Shown piece by piece: positions 18,301 to 26,150 of a DNA stretch of 64,000 nt; positions within the stretch are counted from its first letter, which is position 1; every line of letters starts with the position of its first letter. The stretch spans positions 248,001-312,000 of the forward strand of contig JADJMH010000034.1 of NCBI GenBank assembly GCA_016709675.1, given 5' to 3'. The notes under the pieces were generated by a model that did no database searches, was not told where the DNA came from, and saw nothing but the letters and a program-made list of their open reading frames with translations. Source of the DNA: Candidatus Accumulibacter proximus. GTDB taxonomy: Bacteria; Pseudomonadota; Gammaproteobacteria; Burkholderiales; Rhodocyclaceae. The position numbers and the translations under genes are program-made.

Positions 18301-20185
18301 GCAGCGCGTCGATCTCAATTTCCGTCCCGTCGCAAGTGGCGAGACCGAGGTCTTCGATCCACACCGGCGGCGCGTCCTCGGGTGCAATCCGGTAGGGACG
18401 TTGCTCGAGGACGCGGAGCCCCATACGCTCAAGCATCGGCAGGCTGTCGGACAGCACGGCAGGGCGGCCGGGATGGAAGAGCTTGAAGCGCAGCGTATCG
18501 GGTGGAGCCTCGACCGGCCGGTAGAGGTTCATGCCAAGCGCTCCGCTGGCCAGTGAGCGCTCGATCGTTTCGATGTCGGGAACCGCATTGCGCGCCGGGT
18601 AGTCTTCTCGATATGACGCCGGAAACGCCGCCGCAAAGCGCCCCCAGGCGTGGTTTCCCAGTGCCTCGCCGAAGGTATCAAGCAGCGCCTGTCTGAGATC
18701 GTCGCCCCAGCGGCGGGACGCGGCGGCAAGACGCGCCTCGAGTTCAGGCACGTCGTACGGCGGGATCTTCCCCGGTCGGGTACGCACGGTGATCAGAACT
18801 CGTGCCAGCACCGATTCCGACACCAGGATGTTGAAATCGGAACTCAGACCGTTGAAGGCCTGGGTCAGCAGTGCCTGCCACCGGTGCCGGAGATCGGTGT
18901 TGTAGCGCTCGCGTGGCGCGTAGATCAAGCAGACGCAGTAGCGCTCGAACGCATCACGGCGCACGAAGAGTCGCAGGCGCTGGCGCTCGCCGAGATGGAG
19001 GATGGCCAGCGCATTCTGCAGCAGTTCGTCCTCGCCGATCTGGAACAACTCGTCGCGCGGATAGTTCGCGAGCACGCTGTCCAGCGCCTTCGCCGCGTGT
19101 CCGCCGGGCTTGAAGCCCGCGCGTGCGACGACGTTCATCACCTTGCGCCGGAGCAGCGGAATCTCGGGCGGGCTCAGACTGTAAGCCGAGTAGGTGTAGA
19201 GACCGAGGAAGCGGTGCTCGCCGCAGACTTCACCGCGCTCGTCGTAGCGCTTGATCCCGATGTAGTCGAGGTAGCCTGGCCGATGCACCGTCGAGCGCGA
19301 GTTCGACTTGGTCACCAGCAAGAGATCCCTCACCCGTGCATAGGCGCGGGCCTCGGGTGGGAGCGCGGCAAAGCTCGCGGACGGCTGCTCGTCATCGCGG
19401 CCGCGCAGAATGCCGAGGCCCGAGCCGGGGGCGACGTGCAGCGCATCGGTGTCGTCGGTCCGCGCGAGGTCGCTGGTGCGAAAGCCGAGGAAAGTGAAGT
19501 GCCCGGACACCAGCCAGCGCAGGAAGAACTTGGCTTCCTCGACCTGGTCGAGGGCCAGGGGCGGGGGTTGCCGCTCGAGGTCATCGATGATGTCGGCGGC
19601 GCGTGCCAGCATGGCGCGCCAGTCGGCCACGGCGAGTCTGACGTCGGCGAGTACCCGCGCGATGTTTCCCGCCAGCGTTTCGAGGGTCTGCGCATCGGGC
19701 ACACGATCGATCTGCAGATGCATGAACGACTCGCGCACCACCTCCTCGGTCGGCGCCGCCGCTTCGAGGAGTTCCCCAGCCGAATCGCGGCGGTTGGCGA
19801 TGACCGGGTGGACGATGAGATGCAGGGCGAGGCCGTGACGGTTAACTTCCATCGTCACGGTGTCCACCAGGAAGGGCATGTCGTCGTTGACGACCTCGAC
19901 CACGGTATGTGTCGACTGCCAGCCATGGTCCGCGATGCTCGGGTTGAAGACCCGCACCTTGGCGCTGCCAGGCTCGCGACGACGAGCGAACGCTAGGTGC
20001 GAAAGCGCCGCCCCGTAGGTGTCGGCGGGATCGAGATCGACTAGGTCATCGGCGTGCACCTGCCGGTAATAGTCGATCACGAAACGCTCGATAGCTGGCT
20101 GCTCGTCGGCGGCAACCTTTGCCCGCACCAGCGCGCTTACGGCCGCCAGATGCTCGGTCTTGCCCTGCTCGGTCAATGGCGGCAT
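15377..20185 (-). CDS. gdhB: NAD-specific glutamate dehydrogenase, large (about 180 kDa) class
   Basis: 1602 residues, the normal size for this class (about 1600). The start at 20185 is chosen for GGAGG at 8-nt spacing; an in-frame start at 20467 would add an unlikely 94-residue tail. The catalytic domain is in the C-terminal half: G-G-L-R-W-S-D-R-P-E-D-F around residue 810, then V-P-V-G-S-K-G-G-F-V-L-K near residue 845. The first about 700 residues are the regulatory region with ACT-like parts found in this family. It oxidatively deaminates glutamate to 2-oxoglutarate with NAD, feeding amino-acid carbon into the TCA cycle, and is usually hexameric and allosterically controlled. Monocistronic as far as can be seen. 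Confidence 0.95.
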   Translation of the reverse strand: MPPLTEQGKTEHLAAVSALVRAKVAADEQPAIERFVIDYYRQVHADDLVDLDPADTYGAALSHLAFARRREPGSAKVRVFNPSIADHGWQSTHTVVEVVNDDMPFLVDTVTMEVNRHGLALHLIVHPVIANRRDSAGELLEAAAPTEEVVRESFMHLQIDRVPDAQTLETLAGNIARVLADVRLAVADWRAMLARAADIIDDLERQPPPLALDQVEEAKFFLRWLVSGHFTFLGFRTSDLARTDDTDALHVAPGSGLGILRGRDDEQPSASFAALPPEARAYARVRDLLLVTKSNSRSTVHRPGYLDYIGIKRYDERGEVCGEHRFLGLYTYSAYSLSPPEIPLLRRKVMNVVARAGFKPGGHAAKALDSVLANYPRDELFQIGEDELLQNALAILHLGERQRLRLFVRRDAFERYCVCLIYAPRERYNTDLRHRWQALLTQAFNGLSSDFNILVSESVLARVLITVRTRPGKIPPYDVPELEARLAAASRRWGDDLRQALLDTFGEALGNHAWGRFAAAFPASYREDYPARNAVPDIETIERSLASGALGMNLYRPVEAPPDTLRFKLFHPGRPAVLSDSLPMLERMGLRVLEQRPYRIAPEDAPPVWIEDLGLATCDGTEIEIDALRGNFEDTFGRVFGGTVENDGFNRLVLAARLAADDIVVLRAYAKYLHQIAFPLSQSFIESTLAANPALARMLASLFRLRFDPGQADEAAAAAQERAIEAALERVDNLNEDRVLRQYLALVRATLRTNHWRRDEHGERRSFLSFKFDPSKIPGLPEPKPMFEVFVYSPRFEGVHLRGGKVARGGLRWSDRPEDFRTEVLGLVKAQMVKNTVIVPVGSKGGFVLKKAPPQTDREAFMNEGVSCYQNYLRGLLDITDNLVGGMLTPPPHVLRHDVDDPYLVVAADKGTATFSDHANAISLEYGFWLSDAFASGGSVGYDHKAMGITARGAWESVKRHFREMSIDTQSSDFTVVGIGDMSGDVFGNGMLLSRHIRLVAAFDHRHIFVDPEPDAEASFVERERLFGLPRSSWGDYRSELISAGGGVWPRGVKSVPISPEVRRVLAIDAETLRPHELISAILTAPVDLLYNGGIGTYVKSAEETHADVGDRANDALRVDGRQLRAKVVAEGGNLGLTQLGRVEYALGGGRIFTDAIDNSAGVDTSDHEVNLKILLGLVVSQGELTDKQRNTLLASMTDEVGQLVLSDNYGQTQALSVAGRQAPQLLDGEQRFIQFLEKAGRLKRSLEFLPDDDTITARRAQRLGLLNPERAVLLAYSKIWLYDELLASDFPDDRWCAGALVRYFPTAVRNTYAAYLPQHPLRREIIATALLNETVNRVGATFVHRIAEASRASVPAIVRAFVLTREVFGLAQLWQGIEALDNQVPDLVQTEMLDDCGRLIWRATLWFLRSPHLRDDIEETIAHFAPAVESVYQCIEPLLGAAAAGEQGARVAHYAEQGVPHETAHRVVATETLYAALDMAEVASATGRPVATAAGVFFALSEQLSVAWLQDRIAALPAETYWQTLAKGAMHDDLSGLQRTLTANVLGTVDAGEVPQLVALWKEKNAAAVERATRLLGELRAAPTTDASMLSLALRELRNLA

Positions 20186-20626
20186 TCTCGGTTCCTCCAG
20201 AAAGTGGGCAACGCAACGACTAGCAGGCCAGTATAGGGCGTTTGCGTCGTCATGTGCGATGCGGCCAGGCAGGCGCGTCCGCTCCGTCAGCGCGCGTACC
20301 ATTGGCGGGCCGTAGCCCGCATTGAACAGCGCCGCCAACCGACCCGTCGCACGCCGGCCAGGCCGATCCTTGCGCTCGAGCCCCGGCCGGGCGCCGGGCT
20401 TTTCATGTTGCGCTGGCAGCAATCCTGTCAAGGAAAGTTGCATGCATTCATGGTACGACGTGAGCAAGTTCCGGGGTGGCGGATGTCATGAGAAGACAAG
20501 CATTGACCATGCCAAAAGCAAAGTGCTAGCCTGTACCAGACACGGTCGGGGCGCCTTCTGCGGGCTGGTCGAAGCAAACGTTTATGTGCTGTTTTACCGC
20601 TTTTTTTTTTGCCAGGAGTCCATGCC
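20186..20626. other. Divergent regulatory gap between gdh and the lipoprotein gene
   Basis: 441 nt without a supported gene. On the minus strand a perfect TTGACA -35 box is present (20431-20426) but its -10 partner is poor. On the plus strand TTGACC (20503-20508) precedes a weak TAGCCT 18 nt later. A GC-rich hairpin followed by four T lies near 20381-20405. A run of ten T (20601-20610) stands directly before the lipoprotein ribosome site. Confidence 0.45.
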
Positions 20627-21226
20627 ATGCGTTGGTCAAACAAATCATCCAGATGCCATTACCCGTCAGGAATCGCTCTGCTCGGCGTGCTCCTGGTGAC
20701 TGCCTGCGGGCAACCCGCGAGTCCGCCAGCGAGTCAAACGGCGAGTCAGACGGCAACGGTGGCAGCGGACGAGGTACGGAACTTCACCGGCGACTGGACC
20801 GTCGTCGGCAGCCGCCGCGTTGTGGATCTCGTACCGGGACAACAGGCCGGCATTTTCCAGGTCCGCGGTTCGATGATGCTGAGCGGCAAGCAGCGACTCC
20901 ATCGCGCTTTCCAGGCCGAAGCCATCGGCTTCTCCGACGCGACCACCGGCTTGCATGGGCGCAGCGTGTGGACCGATGAGCACGGCGACAAGGTTTTCAG
21001 CGAGTTGAGCGGCGAAGGCTTTGGCCCCAGCCAGTTGATCGAAGGCAAGTTCACGGGTGGCACCGGTCGCTACGCTGGCGTAAGCGGCGAATACAGCTTC
21101 AAGTGGCAGCGCCTCGGCGCCATCGAAGGCGACGAACTCGCGGGGCGGGTCGTTGATCTGAAGGGTTGGGCGCGCCTCGCCTCTCCGAATGTGGTTTCTC
21201 CCACCGCGGCAGGAGGTCAAAAATGA
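20627..21226 (+). CDS. Lipoprotein of unknown function, coupled to a DASS transporter
   Basis: 199 residues. ATG 20627 has AGGAG 8 nt upstream; an in-frame TTG at 20609 overlaps the T-run and is less likely. The lipobox L-V-T-A-C puts the lipidated cysteine at C27. A Ser/Thr/Gln/Pro linker follows (two copies of A-S-Q-T), then a beta-rich domain with repeated Gly-x-Gly turns, such as E-G-K-F-T-G-G-T-G-R-Y-A-G. The fold may be a small beta-barrel; no family is firmly recognised. The stop overlaps the transporter start (ATGA), which implies joint synthesis and perhaps a periplasmic substrate-handling role. Confidence 0.75.
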   Translation: MRWSNKSSRCHYPSGIALLGVLLVTACGQPASPPASQTASQTATVAADEVRNFTGDWTVVGSRRVVDLVPGQQAGIFQVRGSMMLSGKQRLHRAFQAEAIGFSDATTGLHGRSVWTDEHGDKVFSELSGEGFGPSQLIEGKFTGGTGRYAGVSGEYSFKWQRLGAIEGDELAGRVVDLKGWARLASPNVVSPTAAGGQK

Positions 21227-22635
21227 GTACGGCTGCTTTCGGAACGGGAAGAATCCTGAAGTTGGTGGCCCTCCTGGTCCTGTTCTTCGGCCTCTGGTTC
21301 ACGCCAGTTCCCGAGGGGCTGACACGTGAGTCCTGGCATCTCTTTGCGATCTTCGCGTCGGCGATTTTCTCGGTGGTCCTCAACATCTTCCCGCTGTTCA
21401 CCTCGTCACTGGTGGCTGTCGCGCTTGTGGTCCTCACGGCGACGTTGACGCCGGCCAAGGCCTACAGCGCCTTTGCCAACAACATCGTGCTCCTCGTGGT
21501 CACCGCTTTCCTGGTCTCGCAGTCGGTGGTCAAGAGCGGACTCGGCAAGCGGATCAGTCTGCTGGTGGTCTCGGTGTTCGGGAAATCGACGCTTGGCCTG
21601 GCGTACAGCATCTTCATCACCGATACCCTGATCGCCCCCGGCTTCCCGAGCAATACCGCGCGCGGTGGCGTGCTCTTCCCGATCATCCTGGCGCTGGCGA
21701 ACAACGGCGGCTCCACCCCCGACGACGATAAGACACGACGATTTGGCGGCTACCTGATGTTCTGCGGCATGGCCAGCCTGGCCATCACCTCGGCGCTGTG
21801 GTTCACCGCCACCTCGGGCAACCCGGTCGGAGCGTCGCTGGCTGCCGAACAGGGACTGAAAATCGATTTCGGCTCCTGGCTGCTCGCCTCCAGTGTCCCA
21901 TGTCTGGTGGTGATCGCCCTGCTGCCGGTGCTCCTCTATCGCCTCTATCCGCCCGGCATCACCGCCACGCCGGAGGCTCCAGCCCGCGCACGCGAGGAAT
22001 TGCGCATGATGGGGCCGATGTCGGGTCACGAGTGGATCACGGCGATCACGTTCATCATCATGATCACCGGCTGGGTGCTCGCTGCGCCGTACAACCTCAA
22101 CGGGACGGCCATTGCCATCGCCGGCCTCGCCACGCTGATGATCAGCGGCGTTCTGACGCTGGACGACATGAGCCAGCAGGGTGGTACGCTGGTCACTTTC
22201 ATCTGGCTGGCGATACTTTTTGGCATGAGCGGGCAGCTCAACGAAATGGGTTTCATGGGCTATGTCGGTGAGCGGCTGGCTGTCGGCCTCGAAGGTCTCG
22301 CCTGGCCGGTCGCCTATGTCGCCTTGCTGACCGCCTACGTGTTCCTCCACTTCGGTTTCGTCAGCCAGAATGCACAGGTGCTGGCGCTGCTCGGCGTGTT
22401 TCTCGACGTGGGGGTGAAATCGGGCGTTCCGGTCGCCCTGATGGCCTATGCGCTGCTCTTCGCCAGCAGCTACTTCTCGGTCATCACGCCGCAGGGCGGC
22501 AGCCAGAACATCATCTTCGTCGCCAGCGGCTATCTGAAGCAGGGAGAGCTGTACCGCCTGGGGATGTTGACGACCATTTTCTGCCTTCTCGTTTTTCTGG
22601 TCATCGGCACTCCCTGGATCCTCTGGGTCGGGTAA
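21223..22635 (+). CDS. Divalent anion:sodium symporter (DASS/SLC13) family permease
   Basis: 470 residues with about 11-12 hydrophobic segments. The two family Ser-Asn motifs are present: S-N-T at 143-145 in F-P-S-N-T-A-R-G-G, and S-Q-N-A at 381-384 in the second half. These line the Na/carboxylate site in VcINDY-type carriers. The ribosome site GGCAGGAGG lies 6 nt before ATG. The closest functional class is the 2-oxoglutarate/malate or citrate/succinate carrier type, but the substrate cannot be fixed. It is translated from overlapping codons with the upstream lipoprotein. Downstream genes are decayed. Confidence 0.9.
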   Translation: MSTAAFGTGRILKLVALLVLFFGLWFTPVPEGLTRESWHLFAIFASAIFSVVLNIFPLFTSSLVAVALVVLTATLTPAKAYSAFANNIVLLVVTAFLVSQSVVKSGLGKRISLLVVSVFGKSTLGLAYSIFITDTLIAPGFPSNTARGGVLFPIILALANNGGSTPDDDKTRRFGGYLMFCGMASLAITSALWFTATSGNPVGASLAAEQGLKIDFGSWLLASSVPCLVVIALLPVLLYRLYPPGITATPEAPARAREELRMMGPMSGHEWITAITFIIMITGWVLAAPYNLNGTAIAIAGLATLMISGVLTLDDMSQQGGTLVTFIWLAILFGMSGQLNEMGFMGYVGERLAVGLEGLAWPVAYVALLTAYVFLHFGFVSQNAQVLALLGVFLDVGVKSGVPVALMAYALLFASSYFSVITPQGGSQNIIFVASGYLKQGELYRLGMLTTIFCLLVFLVIGTPWILWVG

Positions 22636-22849
22636 TCCATCGTCGCCGGCGATCATGGCCAACGGCAAACCTGGTCGGAACGGGGAGCACTTGCCGTACC
22701 TGTCCCGCCCGCCGATGACGAAGCGGCGAAACGCCGTTACCGATGGAGCACCATAGCGCAAGCGAACGGACGGGCAGTCCAGGAACCGCCCTATCGAGAC
22801 ACCCATACGACCGGCGACGAAGCATCGCCGGCATCTTTGGAGACAAGTC

Positions 22850-23738
22850 ATGAGTACAGACAATCCCGCCGGCAGTCAAGCCACCGCCCTCGCGGAGCCG
22901 CCCCGCGCAGAGGAGCGCGGATGGCCACATCCTAGAGTCAAGCCACGCCCCCGCTGAGCCGCCACCGCAGCGTCTGGGAAGTCCGCACGGAAAGCTGGAT
23001 CGAGCTGGTCGATGATCTGTCGCAACTCGCGAACCCGACCCGCGAGCAAACCGATCGCGAAGCGCGCCTCGCGCACCTGCACGAATTGACCGAGATCCTG
23101 ACGCCGATCGAAGTTTGCTGGGCCTATCCGGGCCGCCGTGCCTTCGCCGACTGTGTGGATTCATTGCCCGCAGCGAGCTGGCGCATGCCGCAATCGTCGC
23201 CCGCCGCCACCACCTGATCGAAGTTCTGGTGAACATCGCCTGTGACATCGACGAGAAGGTCGCCGACATGAGCACTCTCGAACGCCCGATCCACGAAAAG
23301 CGCCTGCGCTCGCTGACCGTCGAGCTTCCGCCGCTACCCAATTTCTCGTGTTTCCACACCGCATTCCGCGGCCGCAGCGTCGACGCTCGCAGCCAAACCC
23401 GCGATGGCGACACCCGCAGCGCCTTCTTCCTGGGTTACGACAAGGGGAACTGCGAGTACCTGGTCATGGACGAGACCGATCAGGCAATGAAGGGCGGTCG
23501 CGAATGCGTTTCCGCCCAGTTCGTCATTCCTTACCCGCCCGGTTTCCCGATTCTGGTGCCTGGTCAGGTGATCAGTGCCGAGATCCTGAAGTTCATGCAG
23601 GCGCGTGATGTGCGCGAGATCCATGGTTTCCGGCCTGAACTGGGTTTTCGCATCTACACCGAGGCGGCGCTGCAACGTTCCGCGCAGGCGAATGCAGTAT
23701 GGACCGCCCAGATCAATGCGCAGGCCGAACACGGTTGA
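22850..23738 (+). pseudogene. Orn/Lys/Arg decarboxylase remnant
   Basis: ATG 22850 still has a good site (TTTGGAGACAAGTC) but the frame stops after 35 codons. From about 22950 another frame carries an S-W-I-E-L-V-D-D-L segment ending in W-A-Y-P-G-R-R-A-F. A 1-nt shift near 23163 leads into a third frame that reads to 23738. That last part is the family C-terminal domain: P-Y-P-P-G-F-P-I-L-V-P-G-Q-V-I-S-A-E-I and E-I-H-G-F-R-P-E-L-G. The large central PLP-binding domain with its lysine is gone. This is a deleted, frameshifted biodegradative amino-acid decarboxylase. Confidence 0.75.
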
Positions 23739-23800
23739 ACCGGCCAGCGATCAGCGCCAAGAAAGCAGTTTCATGGCAGTCATAATCACAGGAGAAGACA

Positions 23801-24046
23801 ATGACCCACACCGTAAAGAACATTTCCGACCTGCTGCTGATGTTCCATCGCAATGAGCGGCCGATCTACTTCATCAGCGCCACCAACTTCAACCTGCTGG
23901 GGATGGATCGCTGGGTCAACCGCTTCCGCTACATCAGCTACATCGATTGCTTCGATGGCCGGCATCCGAATGTGTTCGTGCCACCGGAGTCGCCGCTCGC
24001 CGGCGAGCGGGACATCGTGTTTCCGACTGGCCCGAACACACCTTGA
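23801..24046 (+). pseudogene. Truncated ATP-grasp/biotin-carboxylase-like N-terminus
   Basis: 81 residues with an excellent ribosome site (ACAGGAGAAG) before ATG 23801. The segment R-P-I-Y-F-I-S-A-T-N-F-N-L-L-G and the D-C-F-D-G-x-H-P-N-V-F-V-P motif match, from memory, the start of roughly 450-residue ATP-grasp proteins found beside Orn/Lys/Arg decarboxylases. Here the frame ends after 81 residues, and the binding-protein gene begins 27 nt later, so most of the gene has been deleted. The short product could still be made. The family call is moderately sure. Confidence 0.55.
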
Positions 24047-24073
24047 GTTGACTTGAATAAGGAGACCGACACG

Positions 24074-24979
24074 ATGTTCACAATTTCGCGGCGTTTCGCC
24101 ATTGCTGCAACACTTGCCACTGCCCTGATTGCGGCGCCAGCTCTGGCGCAGGAACTGAGCGGTACGCTGAAGAAGATCAAGGAGACGGGGGTCATCACGC
24201 TGGGGCATCGCGAGTCGTCGATCCCGTTCTCGTACTATGACGACAAGCAGCAGGTCGTCGCCTACGCGCAGGAACGGATGCTCAAGGTGGTGAATGCGAT
24301 CAAGGCCGAATTGAAGCTTGCCAAGCTCGACGTCAAGCTGGTGCCGGTCACGTCCGAGAATCGCATCACGCTCGTCCAGAACGGAACAATCGACCTGGAG
24401 TGCGGTTCGACGACCAATACCAGCGAACGTCAGAAACAGGTCAGCTTCTCGAACAGTATCTTCGTCGTCGGTACCCGTCTGATGACCAGGAACAATGCCG
24501 GTATCAAGGACTTTTCTGACCTGGCTGGCAAGACCGTGGTGACCACTGCCGGCACCACCTCCGAGCGTCTGCTGCGCAAGATGAACGGTAACAATAACAT
24601 GAGGATGAAGATCATCAGCGCGAAGGATCACGGGGAAGCCTTCCTGACCCTGGAAAGCGGCCGGGCGGTGGCTTTCGTGATGGACGAAGTGTTGCTGTAC
24701 GGCGAACTGGCAAAAGCCAGGAACCCTGGCGAGTGGGTCGTGGTCGGTACGCCGCAGTCGTATGAAGCCTATGGCTGCATGATGCGCAAGGATGATCCGG
24801 CGTTCAAGAAGATGGTCGATGCGGCGCTCGCTCGGGTGATGACCTCGGGCGAAGCCGAGAAGCTCTACGCCAAGTGGTTCCTGCAGCCGATCCCGCCGAA
24901 GGGTCTGAACCTCAACTTCCAGATGTCGTACGCCCTCAAGAAGCTGTACAAGTCGCCCAACGACAAGCCCTACGACTAG
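24074..24979 (+). CDS. Amino-acid ABC transporter substrate-binding protein (GltI-like), orphan
   Basis: 301 residues. ATG 24074 has AAGGAG 9 nt upstream. The signal peptide (about residues 1-25) ends A-L-A-Q-E. The family-3 solute-binding fold is clear: L-K-K-I-K-E-T-G-V-I-T-L-G-H-R-E at the mature N-terminus, then I-D-L-E-C-G-S-T-T-N-T and a C-terminal K-W-F-L-Q-P-I-P-P segment. These features match periplasmic glutamate/aspartate binding proteins. No permease or ATPase gene follows. The gene sits between decayed genes, so it either serves a transporter elsewhere or is an orphan left from a lost cluster. Confidence 0.9.
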   Translation: MFTISRRFAIAATLATALIAAPALAQELSGTLKKIKETGVITLGHRESSIPFSYYDDKQQVVAYAQERMLKVVNAIKAELKLAKLDVKLVPVTSENRITLVQNGTIDLECGSTTNTSERQKQVSFSNSIFVVGTRLMTRNNAGIKDFSDLAGKTVVTTAGTTSERLLRKMNGNNNMRMKIISAKDHGEAFLTLESGRAVAFVMDEVLLYGELAKARNPGEWVVVGTPQSYEAYGCMMRKDDPAFKKMVDAALARVMTSGEAEKLYAKWFLQPIPPKGLNLNFQMSYALKKLYKSPNDKPYD

Positions 24980-25192
24980 GTTTCGTGCCTGGATGGCGAG
25001 GTCCTTGACGGCGGCGAAGCTCACGATCGTTGCGCGTGCCCGCGAAGAACTCGCGGACAACCTGCGCCGTAACCGCGAGGCACGCCAGCAGGCCGGTGCC
25101 GGCCTGCTGGCATGGAGCGCATGCCCGTCCCGCTGCAGCCGTCCGCCTCTGTCGGTCCGCTATGACCGCCGCCTTTTCGGGGTCCCCGCCAT

Positions 25193-25520
25193 CTAGCTCC
25201 TGAAGCGCTTGTCGTATTCCGGTGGAAGGCGAAGTAGAAGAGAGGAATACTCCTTCTCCGTCAGCGTGAGATCGACCCACTCGAACGGGAAAGGCGGAAT
25301 ACTGGTCGCACGAAACTGCGAGATCTGTGTGCCGATTTTGACACTGGCGATTTCGCCCGGTGCAACGTGAAAGCCATTTTCCGTAATCGCCATTGCGGTC
25401 GGGACAAGCTCCCCGAAGGTGCCTACAGAGGCATACGGAGTCCTGGCCCTCGGCAGTGGCTTCCAAGTGATTTCTTTCTCCGTTGACCGACCGTTACGCT
25501 GCGGGAAGCGGTCAGCAAGT
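25193..25520 (-). pseudogene. Coding-like remnant, unknown
   Basis: A minus-strand frame ends at 25193 and reads as convincing protein for about 100 codons. From about 25480 it gives E-I-T-W-K-P-L-P-R-A-R, then G-E-L-V-P-T-A-M-A-I-T-E-N-G-F-H-V-A-P-G and F-P-F-E-W-V-D-L-T-L-T-E-K-E-Y. The first ATG is at 25393, but coding-like sequence begins earlier without a start, so the 5' end is probably missing. No family is assigned. It lies in a 1.17-kb spacer of decayed DNA (24980-26150). Confidence 0.4.
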
Positions 25521-25742
25521 GTCCGACGGTGTCGGTCGGCAATAGCGGGCAGGAGAAAACGGTGGAGATTCCAAAGCCGACGCTGACCTGGAGCGGTCAG
25601 TGGATAAGCGGCTACTCAGCCGGGGAGGTCGATTCTCTCGCCTGACCGACCCCTACGCGTCGGGAAGCAGCCGGTGGGGGCAGGACAGCGTCTGGCGGCA
25701 GCCGACCAAGAGGAGAAGTTGACGCTGGTGCAGGTCGCTGAG

Positions 25743-25916
25743 CCACAGGGTCAGGCACAGGCCGATGGCGATGGGCGCGAAGCCGGCGGGCACGTTCTTG
25801 TGGGTCGAACCCAGGATGACAATCAGGAACATGAAGGTCATCACGATTTCGCAGATCAGCGCGGAGGTTAGGCTGTAGCCACCAATCGAATGTTCGCCAT
25901 AACCGTTGGCGGCGAA
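25743..25916 (-). pseudogene. aqpZ: Aquaporin Z internal fragment
   Basis: A 58-codon minus-strand stretch reads as the central part of AqpZ: A-A-N-G-Y-G-E-H-S-I-G-G-Y-S-L, then M-T-F-M-F-L-I-V-I-L-G-S-T-H-K and V-P-A-G-F-A-P-I-A-I-G-L-C-L-T-L. Both NPA-box regions are missing, and the frame runs into unrelated sequence on both sides. The fragment is non-functional. A roughly 30-nt imperfect direct repeat flanks part of the decayed region (25483-25513 and 25642-25672). Confidence 0.75.
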
Positions 25917-26067
25917 CGTACAGCTTGAGCAGTCCGAGCGGCAGGTATTCGTCGGTCAGCAGCCCTCTGCACAGCAGTCCGCCGTAGCCAAGACCACAGA
26001 TGGAGGGGGCATATTTGGCTAAAGCGGATGATCGGCCGCGGATCGGAAAATGCGCCCACGCGGCAAG

Positions 26068-26095
26068 AAAAAGCCCGCCGTCCGGCGGGCTTTTT
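26068..26095. terminator. Bidirectional intrinsic terminator
   Basis: A-tract, GCCCGCC, 4-nt loop, GGCGGGC, T-tract: a perfect 7-bp GC stem with A5 on one side and T5 on the other, so it works in both directions. It lies 55 nt past the stop of the DUF1254 gene (minus strand) and is the clearest intrinsic terminator in the window. Confidence 0.85.
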
Positions 26096-26150
26096 GTCTT
26101 CGAACCGTCCTTCACGGCAGGCGCGGTAGCCGACCTGCCCGGGAACCCGG

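Noticed and set aside
21406..22863. 485-residue open frame on the minus strand
   Set aside because: Antisense to the DASS transporter; His/Asp/Gln/Arg-rich, a typical shadow of a membrane protein.
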